Shown here in pieces: positions 13,619 to 20,467 of a stretch of DNA of 20,467 nucleotides. The number at the start of each line of letters is the position of its first letter. The first letter of the stretch is position 1. Both the position numbers and the translations under genes were made by a program. Below the pieces are notes generated by a model that saw only the letters and a program-made list of their open reading frames with translations, did not search any database and was not told where the DNA came from. The stretch comes from Lachnospiraceae bacterium UBA3845 (GTDB lineage: Bacteria; Bacillota; Clostridia; Lachnospirales; Lachnospiraceae): the NCBI GenBank assembly GCA_002392705.1, contig DGHP01000123.1, positions 26,261-46,727 of the forward strand, written 5' to 3'.

Positions 13619-16105
13619 ATGACATTAAACGGATATGAGAACTACAGGTACACCCAGGCTGCAGCCCAGGCCCTGAAATATGCGGGGGAGGAAGCGAAAG
13701 CCGCCCGCTGCGCCGGGATCGGAACGGAGCATCTGCTTCTGGGACTGGTCCGGGAGGAAAAAGGGACGGCAGGAGTGGTCCTCAGGGAGAGCGGCATCCG
13801 GACGGATGAGCTCCGCCGGCTGGTGGAGAACCTGATCGGAGGGGGCCGCGCGGAAAAAAACGCGGGGATTATGTACACGCCCAGAGCCGAGCTGGCCCTG
13901 AAGACCGCGTCGGAACAGGCGGAGTATTTCCTCTCAAAAGAGATCGGGACGGAGCATCTGCTCCTTGCCCTTGCGAGGGATATTGACTGCAACGCTGCCA
14001 AGCTGCTGCATACCCTGAACATGGATTTTCAGGGACTCTATCAGAGAATCCTGGACATCATAGGGGTGTCGGATGAACAGATGGCGGAATATATGCAGTC
14101 TGTTATGCAGAGCGCTGCCGGAAGCCTGTCCTCCACCCCGGTGCTGGATCAGTATTCCAGAGATCTGACCGACGCGGTCAGGGACGGAAAGATCGACCCG
14201 ATTGTCGGCAGAGAGACAGAGACAAGGCGGATCTGCCAGATTCTCTGCAGGAAAACCAAGAACAATCCCTGCCTGATCGGGGAGCCGGGAGTCGGCAAGA
14301 CGGCGATCGTGGAAGGGCTGGCCCAGAAGATTGTGCGCGGCGACGTCCCGCTTCCATTGAAGAACAAGAGGCTGGTCGCGCTGGATATGGCCGGTATGGT
14401 TGCCGGGACCAAGTACAGGGGAGAGTTCGAGGACCGAATCAAGAAGGTTTTAAATGAAGTCGCGGGAAGCGGCGACATCCTGCTCTTTATCGACGAACTC
14501 CATACGATTATCGGCGCGGGCGGCTCGGAAGGCGGCCTTGACGCTTCCAATATCATGAAGCCGATGCTTTCCAGAGGAGAGATTCAGGTTATCGGAGCAA
14601 CCACCGTCGATGAGTACAGAAAGCGCATCGGCAGGGATGCGGCCCTGGAGAGGAGATTCCAGAGCATACTGGTGGAGGAGCCGGACTTTGAACAGACCCG
14701 GGAGATCCTGACCGGTCTTCGGGAAAGCTATGAAAAGCATCACGGCGTGACGATCCCGGACGAGACCATCGAGGCGGCTGTAAGGCTGTCCGGACGCTAT
14801 ATCGGGGACCGTTTCCTTCCGGACAAGGCGATCGACCTGCTGGATGAAGCCTGCTCCAGACGGCAGCTGGGTTTCTACCATCTGCCGGAAGAACTGGACC
14901 GGATGCGCCTGGAGATCGAAAAGAAAAACGGGGCCTTTGAGGAGGCGCTGGCCGGGGACGAGCTGGATCTGGCCCACAGCATCCATGCGGAGATTGAAGA
15001 ACTCCGGAAGAAATTTGAGAAAAAGAAGGCTGCCGGCGAGCGCAGGATGCGGAAGAATTCCATGACGGTAACCACGGAGGATATCGCCGCCGTCGTGTCG
15101 GACTGGACAAAGATCCCTGTGCAGAAGCTGACGGAGGATGAGAGCCGCCGGCTGGTCCGGCTGGAGAAGACGCTGCATAAACGGATCATTGGCCAGAATG
15201 AGGCCGTGGAAGCCGTGGCGAAGGCCATCCGGCGCGGCAGGGCAGGGCTGAAGGATCCCCGCAGGCCCATCGGCTCCTTCCTCTTCCTGGGGCCGACCGG
15301 CGTCGGGAAGACGGAACTGTCAAAAGCGCTGGCGGAGATCGTGTTCGGTTCGGAGTCATCCATGATCCGGGTTGATATGTCCGAATACATGGAGAAATTC
15401 GACGTTTCCAAGCTGGTCGGATCGCCTCCCGGCTATGTCGGCTATGAGGAAGGCGGTCAGCTTTCGGAACAGGTTAGAAGGCATCCTTATTCGGTCGTCC
15501 TGTTTGATGAGATCGAGAAAGCCCATCCGGACATTTTCAATATTCTGCTTCAGGTGCTGGATGAGGGCCATATCACAGATTCCCAGGGCAGAAAGGTTGA
15601 TTTCAAAAATACGATCCTGATCATGACGTCCAACGCGGGCGCCCAGTCCATCGCGGCGCCGAAGAATCTCGGTTTCGGAGCCGGGAATGACGTGAAGGCG
15701 AACTATGAGTCGATGAAGGGCTCGGTCATGGAGGAGGTCCGGAGGATCTTCCGCCCGGAATTTCTCAACCGGATCGATGACACCATCGTCTTCCATTCCC
15801 TGAACAGGGAGGAGCTTCGTCAGATCGTTTCCCTTCTGCTGAAGGAACTGTCATCCAGGGCTGAGGCCCAGATGCAGATCCGGCTGAAATTCCGCTCTTC
15901 AGTGAGAGACAGGATCGCGGAGAAAGGATTTGACGTGAAATACGGCGCCAGACCCCTCCGGCGCGCGGTTCAGAACGAGATCGAGGACGAACTGGCGGAG
16001 GAGATTCTGAGCGGGAAGATCAAAGCCGGCCAGAGTGTGGTGTGCACCCTGCGGGGCGGAAAGATCGTATTTGAGCCAGGAAAAGATGAAGAGACTGCTG
16101 AGTAA
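13619..16105 (+). CDS. clpC: ATP-dependent Clp protease, ATP-binding subunit ClpC
   Basis: AAA+ unfoldase that feeds proteins to ClpP. The 828-residue product has two N-terminal Clp repeats (about 8-73 and 83-150, each with GTEHLLL). The first AAA domain has Walker A GEPGVGKT (221-228) and Walker B LLFIDE (288-293). A coiled-coil middle domain lies at about 420-475. The second AAA domain has Walker A GPTGVGKT (558-565) and Walker B VVLFDE (626-631). The ClpP-docking loop is probably NLGFG (683-687), and a C-terminal D2-small domain contains YGARPLRRAVQ (775-785). ATG 13619 has GGAG at 13608-13611. The usual ctsR-mcsA-mcsB genes are not upstream and I see no CtsR operator in the 83-base gap. 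clpC may therefore be expressed with the preceding gene. Confidence 0.95.
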   Translation: MTLNGYENYRYTQAAAQALKYAGEEAKAARCAGIGTEHLLLGLVREEKGTAGVVLRESGIRTDELRRLVENLIGGGRAEKNAGIMYTPRAELALKTASEQAEYFLSKEIGTEHLLLALARDIDCNAAKLLHTLNMDFQGLYQRILDIIGVSDEQMAEYMQSVMQSAAGSLSSTPVLDQYSRDLTDAVRDGKIDPIVGRETETRRICQILCRKTKNNPCLIGEPGVGKTAIVEGLAQKIVRGDVPLPLKNKRLVALDMAGMVAGTKYRGEFEDRIKKVLNEVAGSGDILLFIDELHTIIGAGGSEGGLDASNIMKPMLSRGEIQVIGATTVDEYRKRIGRDAALERRFQSILVEEPDFEQTREILTGLRESYEKHHGVTIPDETIEAAVRLSGRYIGDRFLPDKAIDLLDEACSRRQLGFYHLPEELDRMRLEIEKKNGAFEEALAGDELDLAHSIHAEIEELRKKFEKKKAAGERRMRKNSMTVTTEDIAAVVSDWTKIPVQKLTEDESRRLVRLEKTLHKRIIGQNEAVEAVAKAIRRGRAGLKDPRRPIGSFLFLGPTGVGKTELSKALAEIVFGSESSMIRVDMSEYMEKFDVSKLVGSPPGYVGYEEGGQLSEQVRRHPYSVVLFDEIEKAHPDIFNILLQVLDEGHITDSQGRKVDFKNTILIMTSNAGAQSIAAPKNLGFGAGNDVKANYESMKGSVMEEVRRIFRPEFLNRIDDTIVFHSLNREELRQIVSLLLKELSSRAEAQMQIRLKFRSSVRDRIAEKGFDVKYGARPLRRAVQNEIEDELAEEILSGKIKAGQSVVCTLRGGKIVFEPGKDEETAE

Positions 16106-16107
16106 GC

Positions 16108-16122
16108 GCGGCCTGAGGCCGC
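16108..16122 (+). other. short perfect hairpin after clpC
   Basis: GCGGCC-TGA-GGCCGC starts two bases after the clpC stop. No U-run follows, so it may slow 3' decay or cause partial termination before the next gene. Confidence 0.4.
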
Positions 16123-16161
16123 AGAGTAAGAGGAATGACTTGCCGCAGGAGGAATTTTAAG

Positions 16162-16575
16162 ATGGCAGTTGTCAGAGATTTGATCATGACCGAGGAGGAT
16201 GGAAGCATCAGCTTCGGCAACTACGAGCTGGACCAGAAGGCAAAAAAGAGCGACTATGAGGTGCGCGGGGACCGCTACAAGGTGAAGACCTTCCGTGAGT
16301 CCACAAGGCTTGAGCGCAATGATTCGATGGTTTACGAGTCCGAGCCGGGAACGGCGGTGTCGCATTTTATGGAAGACGGGAACGGCGTGTCATTCTGTGT
16401 GGAAGGACCGGAGGACGCGCAGATCATTCTCTCACTGGCGGATGACACCACATACAGGGTTCTGATTGACGGAAAAGAAACCGGCATGATGGAAACCGGA
16501 ATGGGCGGCAAGCTGGTGCTCTCCGTTGAGATGGGAGAGACGGAGCAGGTATCCGTGAAAGTGGAGAAAGCCTGA
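16162..16575 (+). CDS. conserved protein of unknown function, 137 residues
   Basis: ATG 16162 has a perfect AGGAGG at 16147-16152; an in-frame ATG at 16135 lies before that site and is rejected. The product is acidic, has no signal peptide or membrane segment, and looks mostly beta-stranded: MAVVRDLIMTEEDGSISFGN, then YKVKTFRESTRLERND, GTAVSHFMEDG, and a C-terminal Ig-like part (TTYRVLIDGKETG, GGKLVLSVEMGETEQVSVKV). From memory similar short proteins in Lachnospiraceae are sometimes labelled endosialidase, but I see no catalytic motif and do not adopt that label. It sits between clpC and radA and is followed by a terminator-like hairpin. Confidence 0.85.
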   Translation: MAVVRDLIMTEEDGSISFGNYELDQKAKKSDYEVRGDRYKVKTFRESTRLERNDSMVYESEPGTAVSHFMEDGNGVSFCVEGPEDAQIILSLADDTTYRVLIDGKETGMMETGMGGKLVLSVEMGETEQVSVKVEKA

Positions 16576-16593
16576 AAGAGGCACAGTGGATCT

Positions 16594-16620
16594 GAGGCAG
16601 GGGGAGCCCTGCCTCTCTTT
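16594..16620 (+). terminator. probable intrinsic terminator after the 137-residue protein gene
   Basis: GAGGCAGGG (16594-16602), loop GGAG and CCCTGCCTC (16607-16615) form a perfect nine-bp stem, followed by TCTTTGTCT, a weak but T-rich tail. It lies 19 bases after the stop codon, and probably separates this gene from radA. Confidence 0.7.
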
Positions 16621-16674
16621 GTCTGGCCGGATGCGGGGAGTTCTTCCCCTCTTTGCTGACCAGATGCGGGAGAG
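16615..16674 (+). repeat. degenerate 34-bp direct repeat upstream of radA
   Basis: CTCTTTGTCTGGCCGGATGC (from 16615) recurs as CTCTTTGCTGACCAGATGCG (from 16649), both continuing into GGGAG. The offset is 34 bases, and the copies differ by about one deletion and a few substitutions. The first copy begins in the right arm and tail of the terminator, so the duplication appears to have started at the 3' end of the upstream transcription unit. Confidence 0.65.
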
Positions 16675-16742
16675 CGAGACGGGCAGAGCCATTTTCCATG
16701 GAAGGAAGACTGGCACGGCGAGAGTACGCTGAGGGATTATAT

Positions 16743-18299
16743 ATGGCGAAAGCGAAGACAATGGTATATTTCTGTCAGAACTGCGGATTTGAGTCGGCCA
16801 AATGGATGGGACAGTGCCCGGCCTGCCACGAATGGAATTCCTTCGTGGAGGAGCCGGCAGCCGCTTCCGCTTCCTCTAAAGCCGGGGCAAAGACAACCGC
16901 GGGAGTCGTGCAGTGGGGAAGTCTTGGAATTGACCGGAAAAGCGGCTCTGATGCAGGTTCCTCTTCGCATGCGCAGTGGCGCAGCCGCGGAGAGGCGCTC
17001 CCCCTGAAGGAGATCCGCGCGGAGGATTCCCAGAGAGTTTCAACCGGAATCTCCGAGATGGACCGGGTCCTGGGCGGAGGGATTGTTCCGGGATCGCTGG
17101 TTCTGGTGGGGGGAGATCCCGGAATCGGAAAATCCACTCTCCTTCTGCAGGTCTGCCACAACCTGACCCTGCCAGGCCCGCAGGATGGAGCATTACAGGG
17201 ATCTGATCCGCATGGGGCGGATGCTGCGGATTTGACGGAAGACAGGAAGAATCGCTTATTGGAAAACTCCGGCAGAAGGGAAGCCATGAAGGTTCTGTAT
17301 GTCTCCGGCGAGGAATCCCAGCAGCAGATCAAGCTCAGAGCCAACCGCATGGGCGAGTTCGGTGACAGCCTTCTTCTTCTGTGCGAGACGAACCTGAGCG
17401 ATATTCAGGAGGCGATCGCCCGGCTGCAGCCGCATGTGGTGATCATCGATTCCATTCAGACCATGTACAATGAGAACGTCAGCTCCGCCCCCGGATCGGT
17501 GTCCCAGGTCCGCGAGACGACGGGCGTGCTGCTGCAGCTTGCGAAGGGCCTGGGCGTAACGATCTTTATCGTCGGCCATGTAACAAAAGAAGGGGCGGTG
17601 GCAGGTCCGAGAGTGCTGGAGCATATGGTGGATACTGTCCTTTATTTTGAAGGGGACCGCCATGCGAGCTACCGGATCCTCCACGCGGTGAAAAACCGTT
17701 TCGGATCCACGGATGAGATCGGTGTTTTTGAGATGAAGCAGGACGGGCTGAGGGAAGTGCTGAATCCTTCGGAGTTCATGCTGGACGGCAGGCCGGTGGG
17801 CGCTTCCGGCTCTGTGGTCGCCTGCTCCATGGAGGGAAGCAGGCCGATCCTGACCGAAATCCAGGCCCTCACCGCCCACAGCAATCTCGCCTATCCCAGG
17901 CGGACGGCGGACGGGGCGGACCTGAACCGTGTGAATCTGCTTCTGGCCGTGCTGGAGAGGAGGCTCGGACTCAGGCTGTCCGACATGGACGTCTATGTCA
18001 ACATCGCGGGCGGAGTGCGCCTGAGAGAGCCGGCGGTCGATCTGGGGATCGTGATCGCCGTCATCTCCTCCTTCAAGGACATCGTGGTCGACGCGAAGAC
18101 GCTGGTCTTCGGTGAAGTGGGCCTGTCCGGGGAGATCCGCTCCGTCAGCCAGGCCCCGCTCAGGGTCCGGGAAGCCCAGAAGCTTGGTTTTGAGACCGTG
18201 ATCCTGCCAAAGGCCTGTGTAAAATCTGTCGGAAAGATCGAAGGGCTTAAGCTGATCGGAGTCCGGACCGTGCGGGACGTGATGGAAGCGCTTGTATGA
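16743..18299 (+). CDS. radA: DNA repair protein RadA
   Basis: RecA-like ATPase that helps branch migration and processing of recombination intermediates. The 518-residue product has a four-Cys zinc finger (Cys11, Cys14, Cys25, Cys28), Walker A GGDPGIGKST at 123-132, Walker B VVIIDS at 232-237, the RadA-specific KNRFG at 317-321 and a C-terminal Lon-protease-like domain (VNIAGG at 419-424). ATG 16743 has a modest GAGGG at 16731-16735; upstream codons in the open frame do not resemble the family start. It is about 60 residues longer than usual. Residues about 142-181, between the Walker A helix and the VLYVSGEES strand, are a hydrophilic insertion of some 40 residues, and the linker at 37-85 is Ala/Ser-rich. 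It converges on the esterase gene. Confidence 0.94.
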   Translation: MAKAKTMVYFCQNCGFESAKWMGQCPACHEWNSFVEEPAAASASSKAGAKTTAGVVQWGSLGIDRKSGSDAGSSSHAQWRSRGEALPLKEIRAEDSQRVSTGISEMDRVLGGGIVPGSLVLVGGDPGIGKSTLLLQVCHNLTLPGPQDGALQGSDPHGADAADLTEDRKNRLLENSGRREAMKVLYVSGEESQQQIKLRANRMGEFGDSLLLLCETNLSDIQEAIARLQPHVVIIDSIQTMYNENVSSAPGSVSQVRETTGVLLQLAKGLGVTIFIVGHVTKEGAVAGPRVLEHMVDTVLYFEGDRHASYRILHAVKNRFGSTDEIGVFEMKQDGLREVLNPSEFMLDGRPVGASGSVVACSMEGSRPILTEIQALTAHSNLAYPRRTADGADLNRVNLLLAVLERRLGLRLSDMDVYVNIAGGVRLREPAVDLGIVIAVISSFKDIVVDAKTLVFGEVGLSGEIRSVSQAPLRVREAQKLGFETVILPKACVKSVGKIEGLKLIGVRTVRDVMEALV

Positions 18300-18302
18300 A
18301 TC

Positions 18303-18397
18303 GTTACAATTCACGGCCGTGTTTGAAATCAGAACCTGTTTCTCCTGCAAGCACGACGAACCAGAACCCGATTTCAAACACGGCCGTGAATAGTGAC
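18303..18397. repeat. dispersed hairpin element with 22-bp perfect inverted arms
   Basis: The left arm 18309-18330 (starts ATTCACGGCCGTG, ends TTTGAAATC) and the right arm 18370-18391 are perfect reverse complements. Outside them, GTTAC (18303-18307) and GTGAC (18393-18397) add a further imperfect pairing. The 39-base interior contains GCACGACGAACCAGAACC (18351-18368), which recurs exactly at 19993-20010. The element fills the gap between the radA stop and the stop of the convergent esterase, so it could end transcription from both sides, although neither arm is followed by a clear T-run. Half-copies occur at 8352-8371 and 19993-20029. No transposase gene is associated, so a non-autonomous mobile element or a REP-like sequence is possible. 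Confidence 0.9.
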
Positions 18398-18405
18398 TAT
18401 GATTA

Positions 18406-19245
18406 TCACATGATGTTTCCGCTGGTTTTTCCGGCTGAAGCATCCTCAAGCGGCAGCCAGTCCAGCGCTTCTTTAATATGGGTATCCCAGAAATCCCATT
18501 CATGGCTGCCGGGAGCCGACACGAATTTTACCGGGACATTATTCTCTTTCAGGAATTGCACAAATTCAACATTTTTCTCATACAGGAAGTCTTCTGTTCC
18601 GCAGGCAAGGAAGATATCCGGAATCGTCTTTCCTTCCGCGAGGAGCTTCTTTATCAGGACCCGCGGGTTTTTATCACTTTCCAGTGCGGCTTTCAGATCC
18701 TGCCCGAAGACACTCTTGCGCCATTCCAGGCGCTCTGACGGGAATCGCGGGTTCGGATTGTCCACAAGGAGGGATTCATCCATCAGCATGGCGGAGGAAA
18801 GGCCGACGATGGCGCCGAAGGTGTCGGAATATTTCAGCCCGTTGCGCAGGGCTCCGTAGCCGCCCATCGACAGACCGCCGATATAGGTGTCCTCCCGTTT
18901 CGTGGAGAGCGGAAATGTCTTTCTTGTAAATTCCACCAGTTCCCGCCCGATATATTCACCGAAGCAGTTTCCGGCCCAGGGCTGGTCAACATAAAACATA
19001 TTTTCACCCGAAGGCATCACAACGCAGAGTTCCTTCTCCGCAGCCCAGCGGGCGATCCTGGTGCCATAGAGCCAGTCTGTATCGTCCCCGATAATACCAT
19101 GGAGCAGGTAGAGGGTTTTATAGGGCTTTCCTGCTTCCCGCCTGGGCATGCCGGGCATATAGACTTTGTCCGTTGGAAGAATAACGGTCAGGGGAACGGT
19201 ACGTCCCAGGGTTTCCGCCATGAAGGTCAGTTTGAAAATAGCCAT
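18406..19245 (-). CDS. alpha/beta-hydrolase esterase (EstA / esterase D type)
   Basis: The 279-residue product shows an esterase-D/acetylesterase fold: LLHG oxyanion region at 47-50, nucleophile elbow GGLSMGGYG (123-131) with Ser126, probable acid Asp219 in LACGTEDF, and His248 in PGSHEWDFW. There is no signal peptide, so it is probably cytoplasmic and acts on short acyl esters or an acylated small molecule; the substrate cannot be told from sequence. The frame is open from 19272, but ATG at 19245 is chosen because AAGGAG lies eight bases before it and the protein then starts MAIFKLTFMAETLGR, as in relatives. It is convergent with radA and divergent from the phosphodiesterase. Confidence 0.92.
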   Translation of the reverse strand: MAIFKLTFMAETLGRTVPLTVILPTDKVYMPGMPRREAGKPYKTLYLLHGIIGDDTDWLYGTRIARWAAEKELCVVMPSGENMFYVDQPWAGNCFGEYIGRELVEFTRKTFPLSTKREDTYIGGLSMGGYGALRNGLKYSDTFGAIVGLSSAMLMDESLLVDNPNPRFPSERLEWRKSVFGQDLKAALESDKNPRVLIKKLLAEGKTIPDIFLACGTEDFLYEKNVEFVQFLKENNVPVKFVSAPGSHEWDFWDTHIKEALDWLPLEDASAGKTSGNIM

Positions 19246-19314
19246 TCCGGTTGCTCCTTTCTGTATGAACAATCTTCCTGATCAGCAGTGTCTATTTCTT
19301 TTGGAACTATTGAT

Positions 19315-19343
19315 ATAATATATGAAAACCATCTGTGTATCAA
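19315..19343 (-). promoter_or_regulatory. sigma-A promoter of the esterase gene
   Basis: Read on the minus strand: TTGATA (19343-19338), a 17-base spacer and TATTAT (19320-19315). Both hexamers match 5 of 6 consensus bases. The leader would be about 63 bases. The -35 lies inside a hairpin (19325-19354) that could act as an operator. Confidence 0.7.
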
Positions 19344-19354
19344 CAGAATGGTTT
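19325..19354. promoter_or_regulatory. inverted repeat in the divergent esterase/phosphodiesterase spacer
   Basis: AAAACCATCTGT (19325-19336) and ACAGAATGGTTTT (19342-19354) are reverse complements apart from one extra A, around a five-base loop. It covers the -35 and most of the spacer of the esterase promoter. It could be an operator for a dimeric regulator or a hairpin in the phosphodiesterase transcript. Confidence 0.5.
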
Positions 19355-19416
19355 TATGAGAAGCCCATCAATCCGGACTGCGGAGCTTTACAATATTATG
19401 ACGAGGGAGAAATAAG

Positions 19417-19971
19417 ATGAAGTGGATGATCGCATCGGATATACATGGATCCGCATACTGCTGCAGGAAGATGCTGGACGCTTATGAGAAGGAGAGGGCT
19501 GACCGCCTGCTGCTTCTGGGCGACCTGCTTTATCATGGCCCCCGGAATGACCTGCCGGAGGAATATGCCCCTAAGAAAGTGATTGAACTTCTGAACGCAC
19601 GGAAAAATGAGATCCTTTGTGTCCGCGGCAATTGTGAAGCGGAAGTGGATCAGATGGTACTGCATTTTCCCGTGATGGCGGAGTATGCGATCCTGGATAC
19701 CGGGAAACGGATGATCTTTGCAACCCACGGTCATATCTTCAACAATGACCATCTGCCGCCGCTTCGGCCGGGTGATATCCTGCTGCACGGGCATACCCAT
19801 ATACCGGCATGCGAAGAATATGAGACGCATTGCTATCTGAACCCCGGTTCCGTGTCGATCCCGAAGAATCATTCGGCACGCGGATATATGACGCTGGAAG
19901 ATGGCTGTTTTCTCTGGAAGACACTGGAGGGAGAGGTTTACAGAAGCTATAAGATGCAGGATTATGCATGA
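19417..19971 (+). CDS. YfcE-like metallophosphodiesterase
   Basis: The 184-residue calcineurin-type phosphoesterase shows the metal-binding motifs in order: SDIHG with Asp8 and His10, GDLLYHG with Asp36, GNCE with Asn72, ATHGH with His104, and HGHTH with His124 and His126. The NPGS that follows (142-145) is typical of the YfcE / MJ0936 group. Relatives hydrolyse artificial phosphodiesters with Mn2+; the physiological substrate is unknown. ATG 19417 has GGGAG at 19405-19409 with a seven-base gap. It is divergent from the esterase and followed by a fragment of the dispersed hairpin element. Confidence 0.93.
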   Translation: MKWMIASDIHGSAYCCRKMLDAYEKERADRLLLLGDLLYHGPRNDLPEEYAPKKVIELLNARKNEILCVRGNCEAEVDQMVLHFPVMAEYAILDTGKRMIFATHGHIFNNDHLPPLRPGDILLHGHTHIPACEEYETHCYLNPGSVSIPKNHSARGYMTLEDGCFLWKTLEGEVYRSYKMQDYA

Positions 19972-19992
19972 TGGAAACAAAACGCGGGAAGC

Positions 19993-20029
19993 GCACGACG
20001 AACCAGAACCTGATTAAAAAAACCGTGAA
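19993..20029 (+). repeat. degenerate right half of the dispersed hairpin element
   Basis: GCACGACGAACCAGAACC (19993-20010) is identical to 18351-18368. After it come GATT and, past an A-run, CCGTGAA, which correspond to the start and end of the right arm with its middle replaced. It lies 21 bases after the phosphodiesterase stop. Confidence 0.8.
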
Positions 20030-20076
20030 AAGGAACAATTGCTTTTGAATATGCCTGCCTGCCGGAGAAAAAAGTA

Positions 20077-20105
20077 TTGACAGGAACAGCTGTTTATGAT
20101 ATAAG
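20077..20105 (+). promoter_or_regulatory. promoter of the tRNA-Trp gene
   Basis: TTGACA (20077-20082), a 17-base spacer and TATAAG (20100-20105). The -35 is perfect and the -10 matches 5 of 6. The start would be near 20112, and the short 5' leader holds a hairpin, AGTCGCC-TGAG-GGTGACT (20111-20128), directly before the tRNA. Confidence 0.8.
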
Positions 20106-20130
20106 TATTGAGTCGCCTGAGGGTGACTGT

Positions 20131-20201
20131 AGGGGATTGGTCAAATGGTATGATAGGGGTCTCCAAAACCTTTGGTGGGAGTTCGATTCTCTCATCCCCT
20201 G
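20131..20201 (+). tRNA. trnW: tRNA-Trp (anticodon CCA)
   Basis: The cloverleaf is complete. The acceptor stem AGGGGAT (20131-20137) pairs with ATCCCCT (20194-20200), with discriminator G20201. The D stem GTCA pairs with TGAT around AATGGTA. The anticodon stem GGGGT/ACCTT (two G-U pairs) carries the loop CTCCAAA with anticodon CCA at 20163-20165. The T stem GGGAG/CTCTC carries the loop TTCGATT. The 3' CCA is not encoded. The GTCTCCAAAACC core is typical of bacterial tRNA-Trp. It is a solitary gene with its own promoter and terminator. Confidence 0.95.
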
Positions 20202-20210
20202 CTCTGGAAT

Positions 20211-20250
20211 GTCCGGAAAGCTTGTAAAATGGCTTTCCGGGCTTTTTTTT
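20211..20250 (+). terminator. intrinsic terminator of the tRNA-Trp gene
   Basis: CCGGAAAGC (20213-20221) pairs perfectly with GCTTTCCGG (20232-20240), extended by two further pairs, and is followed by eight T residues (20243-20250). It begins nine bases after the tRNA. Confidence 0.95.
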
Positions 20251-20374
20251 ATTTTCCGGGATCTGAAATGGTTTGAGCATCTGGATGGGAACTCTGTTCC
20301 GCTGTTCAGACAGCCATTCGCTGATGCCAGGACAGATTCTGACTGGCAGAAGACTATGTGGGAATGCAGGTCTG

Positions 20375-20383
20375 TGGTATAGT
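20375..20383 (+). promoter_or_regulatory. possible extended -10 promoter
   Basis: TGGTATAGT (20375-20383) fits the extended -10 form TGnTATAAT with one mismatch, but no convincing -35 lies upstream. It conflicts with the ATG at 20399, whose binding site would fall before the predicted transcript start. Confidence 0.35.
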
Positions 20384-20398
20384 AAAGAGGTACAGAGT

Positions 20399-20467
20399 AT
20401 GGACTCGCCTGATCGTTTTTTCCGGAGATCTGAGGCTTCAGGGCGTAAGTCCGGCAGGGCAGAAGCG
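20399..20467 (+). CDS. possible start of a gene cut by the window edge
   Basis: ATG 20399 has AAGAGG at 20385-20390, eight bases upstream, and the frame is open for all 23 codons to the edge. The peptide is basic and hydrophilic (MDSPDRFFRRSEASGRKSGR...). This is too short to recognise a family. The sequence could instead be a structured leader RNA. Confidence 0.3.
   Translation, partial: MDSPDRFFRRSEASGRKSGRAEA

Noticed and set aside
18296..18859. Plus-strand open frame running through the hairpin element and the 3' part of the esterase
   Set aside because: It reads through the inverted repeat and is antisense to a clear esterase, with no ribosome binding site.
20131..20201. Other readings of the tRNA, such as Gln or Pro, from the TTTGG sequence after the anticodon stem
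   Set aside because: Only the CCA reading gives a seven-base loop with U33 and complete acceptor, D and T stems.

Overview
The window looks like a piece of a GC-rich Firmicutes chromosome, most probably Lachnospiraceae (Clostridia). This rests on strong AGGAGG-type ribosome binding sites, a class 1B dihydroorotate dehydrogenase (PyrD plus PyrK), the long two-domain type of OMP decarboxylase, a ClpC, and small Firmicutes-type membrane proteins. The assignment is inference from gene content; no marker gene settles the species. I see no transposase, phage gene or CRISPR array.

Layout: (1) 41-5407, + strand, a pyrimidine cluster pyrC-pyrF-pyrK-pyrD-pyrE, covering dihydroorotate formation through UMP. 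pyrE sits behind a compositionally different 228-bp spacer with its own possible promoter. (2) 5485-6460, three small membrane-protein genes: an unnamed 52-residue protein, a VanZ-like protein whose start overlaps the stop of the first, and a 107-residue protein of unknown function. (3) 6643-8289, a Na+/phosphate cotransporter with a PhoU-like tail. (4) 8309-12031, a near-consensus promoter followed by purE-purM-purN-purD. (5) 12093-18299, a secreted/membrane-anchored cadherin-like protein, clpC, a conserved protein of unknown function and radA. (6) 18406-19245 on the minus strand, an esterase convergent with radA, then a divergent YfcE-like phosphodiesterase. (7) 20077-20250, a solitary tRNA-Trp(CCA) with its own promoter and strong terminator. 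A possible new gene starts at the right edge.

The biosynthetic genes fit together: pyrCFKDE and purEMND supply nucleotides, and the phosphate transporter lies between the two clusters. The less ordinary content is between and inside the genes. Three intergenic spaces carry short tandem repeats (about 61, 49 and 34 bp periods), two of them beginning inside the 3' end of the upstream gene. A hairpin element with 22-bp perfect arms lies between radA and the convergent esterase, and half-copies of it occur in the purE leader and upstream of the tRNA. Three conserved enzymes (PyrC, PyrF, RadA) carry in-frame hydrophilic insertions at places where their families are normally short. A 13-bp perfect stem-loop sits directly in front of the pyrK ribosome binding site.

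No gene-free stretch exceeds 300 bases. The longest (2509-2736, 4505-4732, 6461-6642, 16576-16742, 19972-20130) are described as repeats, hairpins or promoters.
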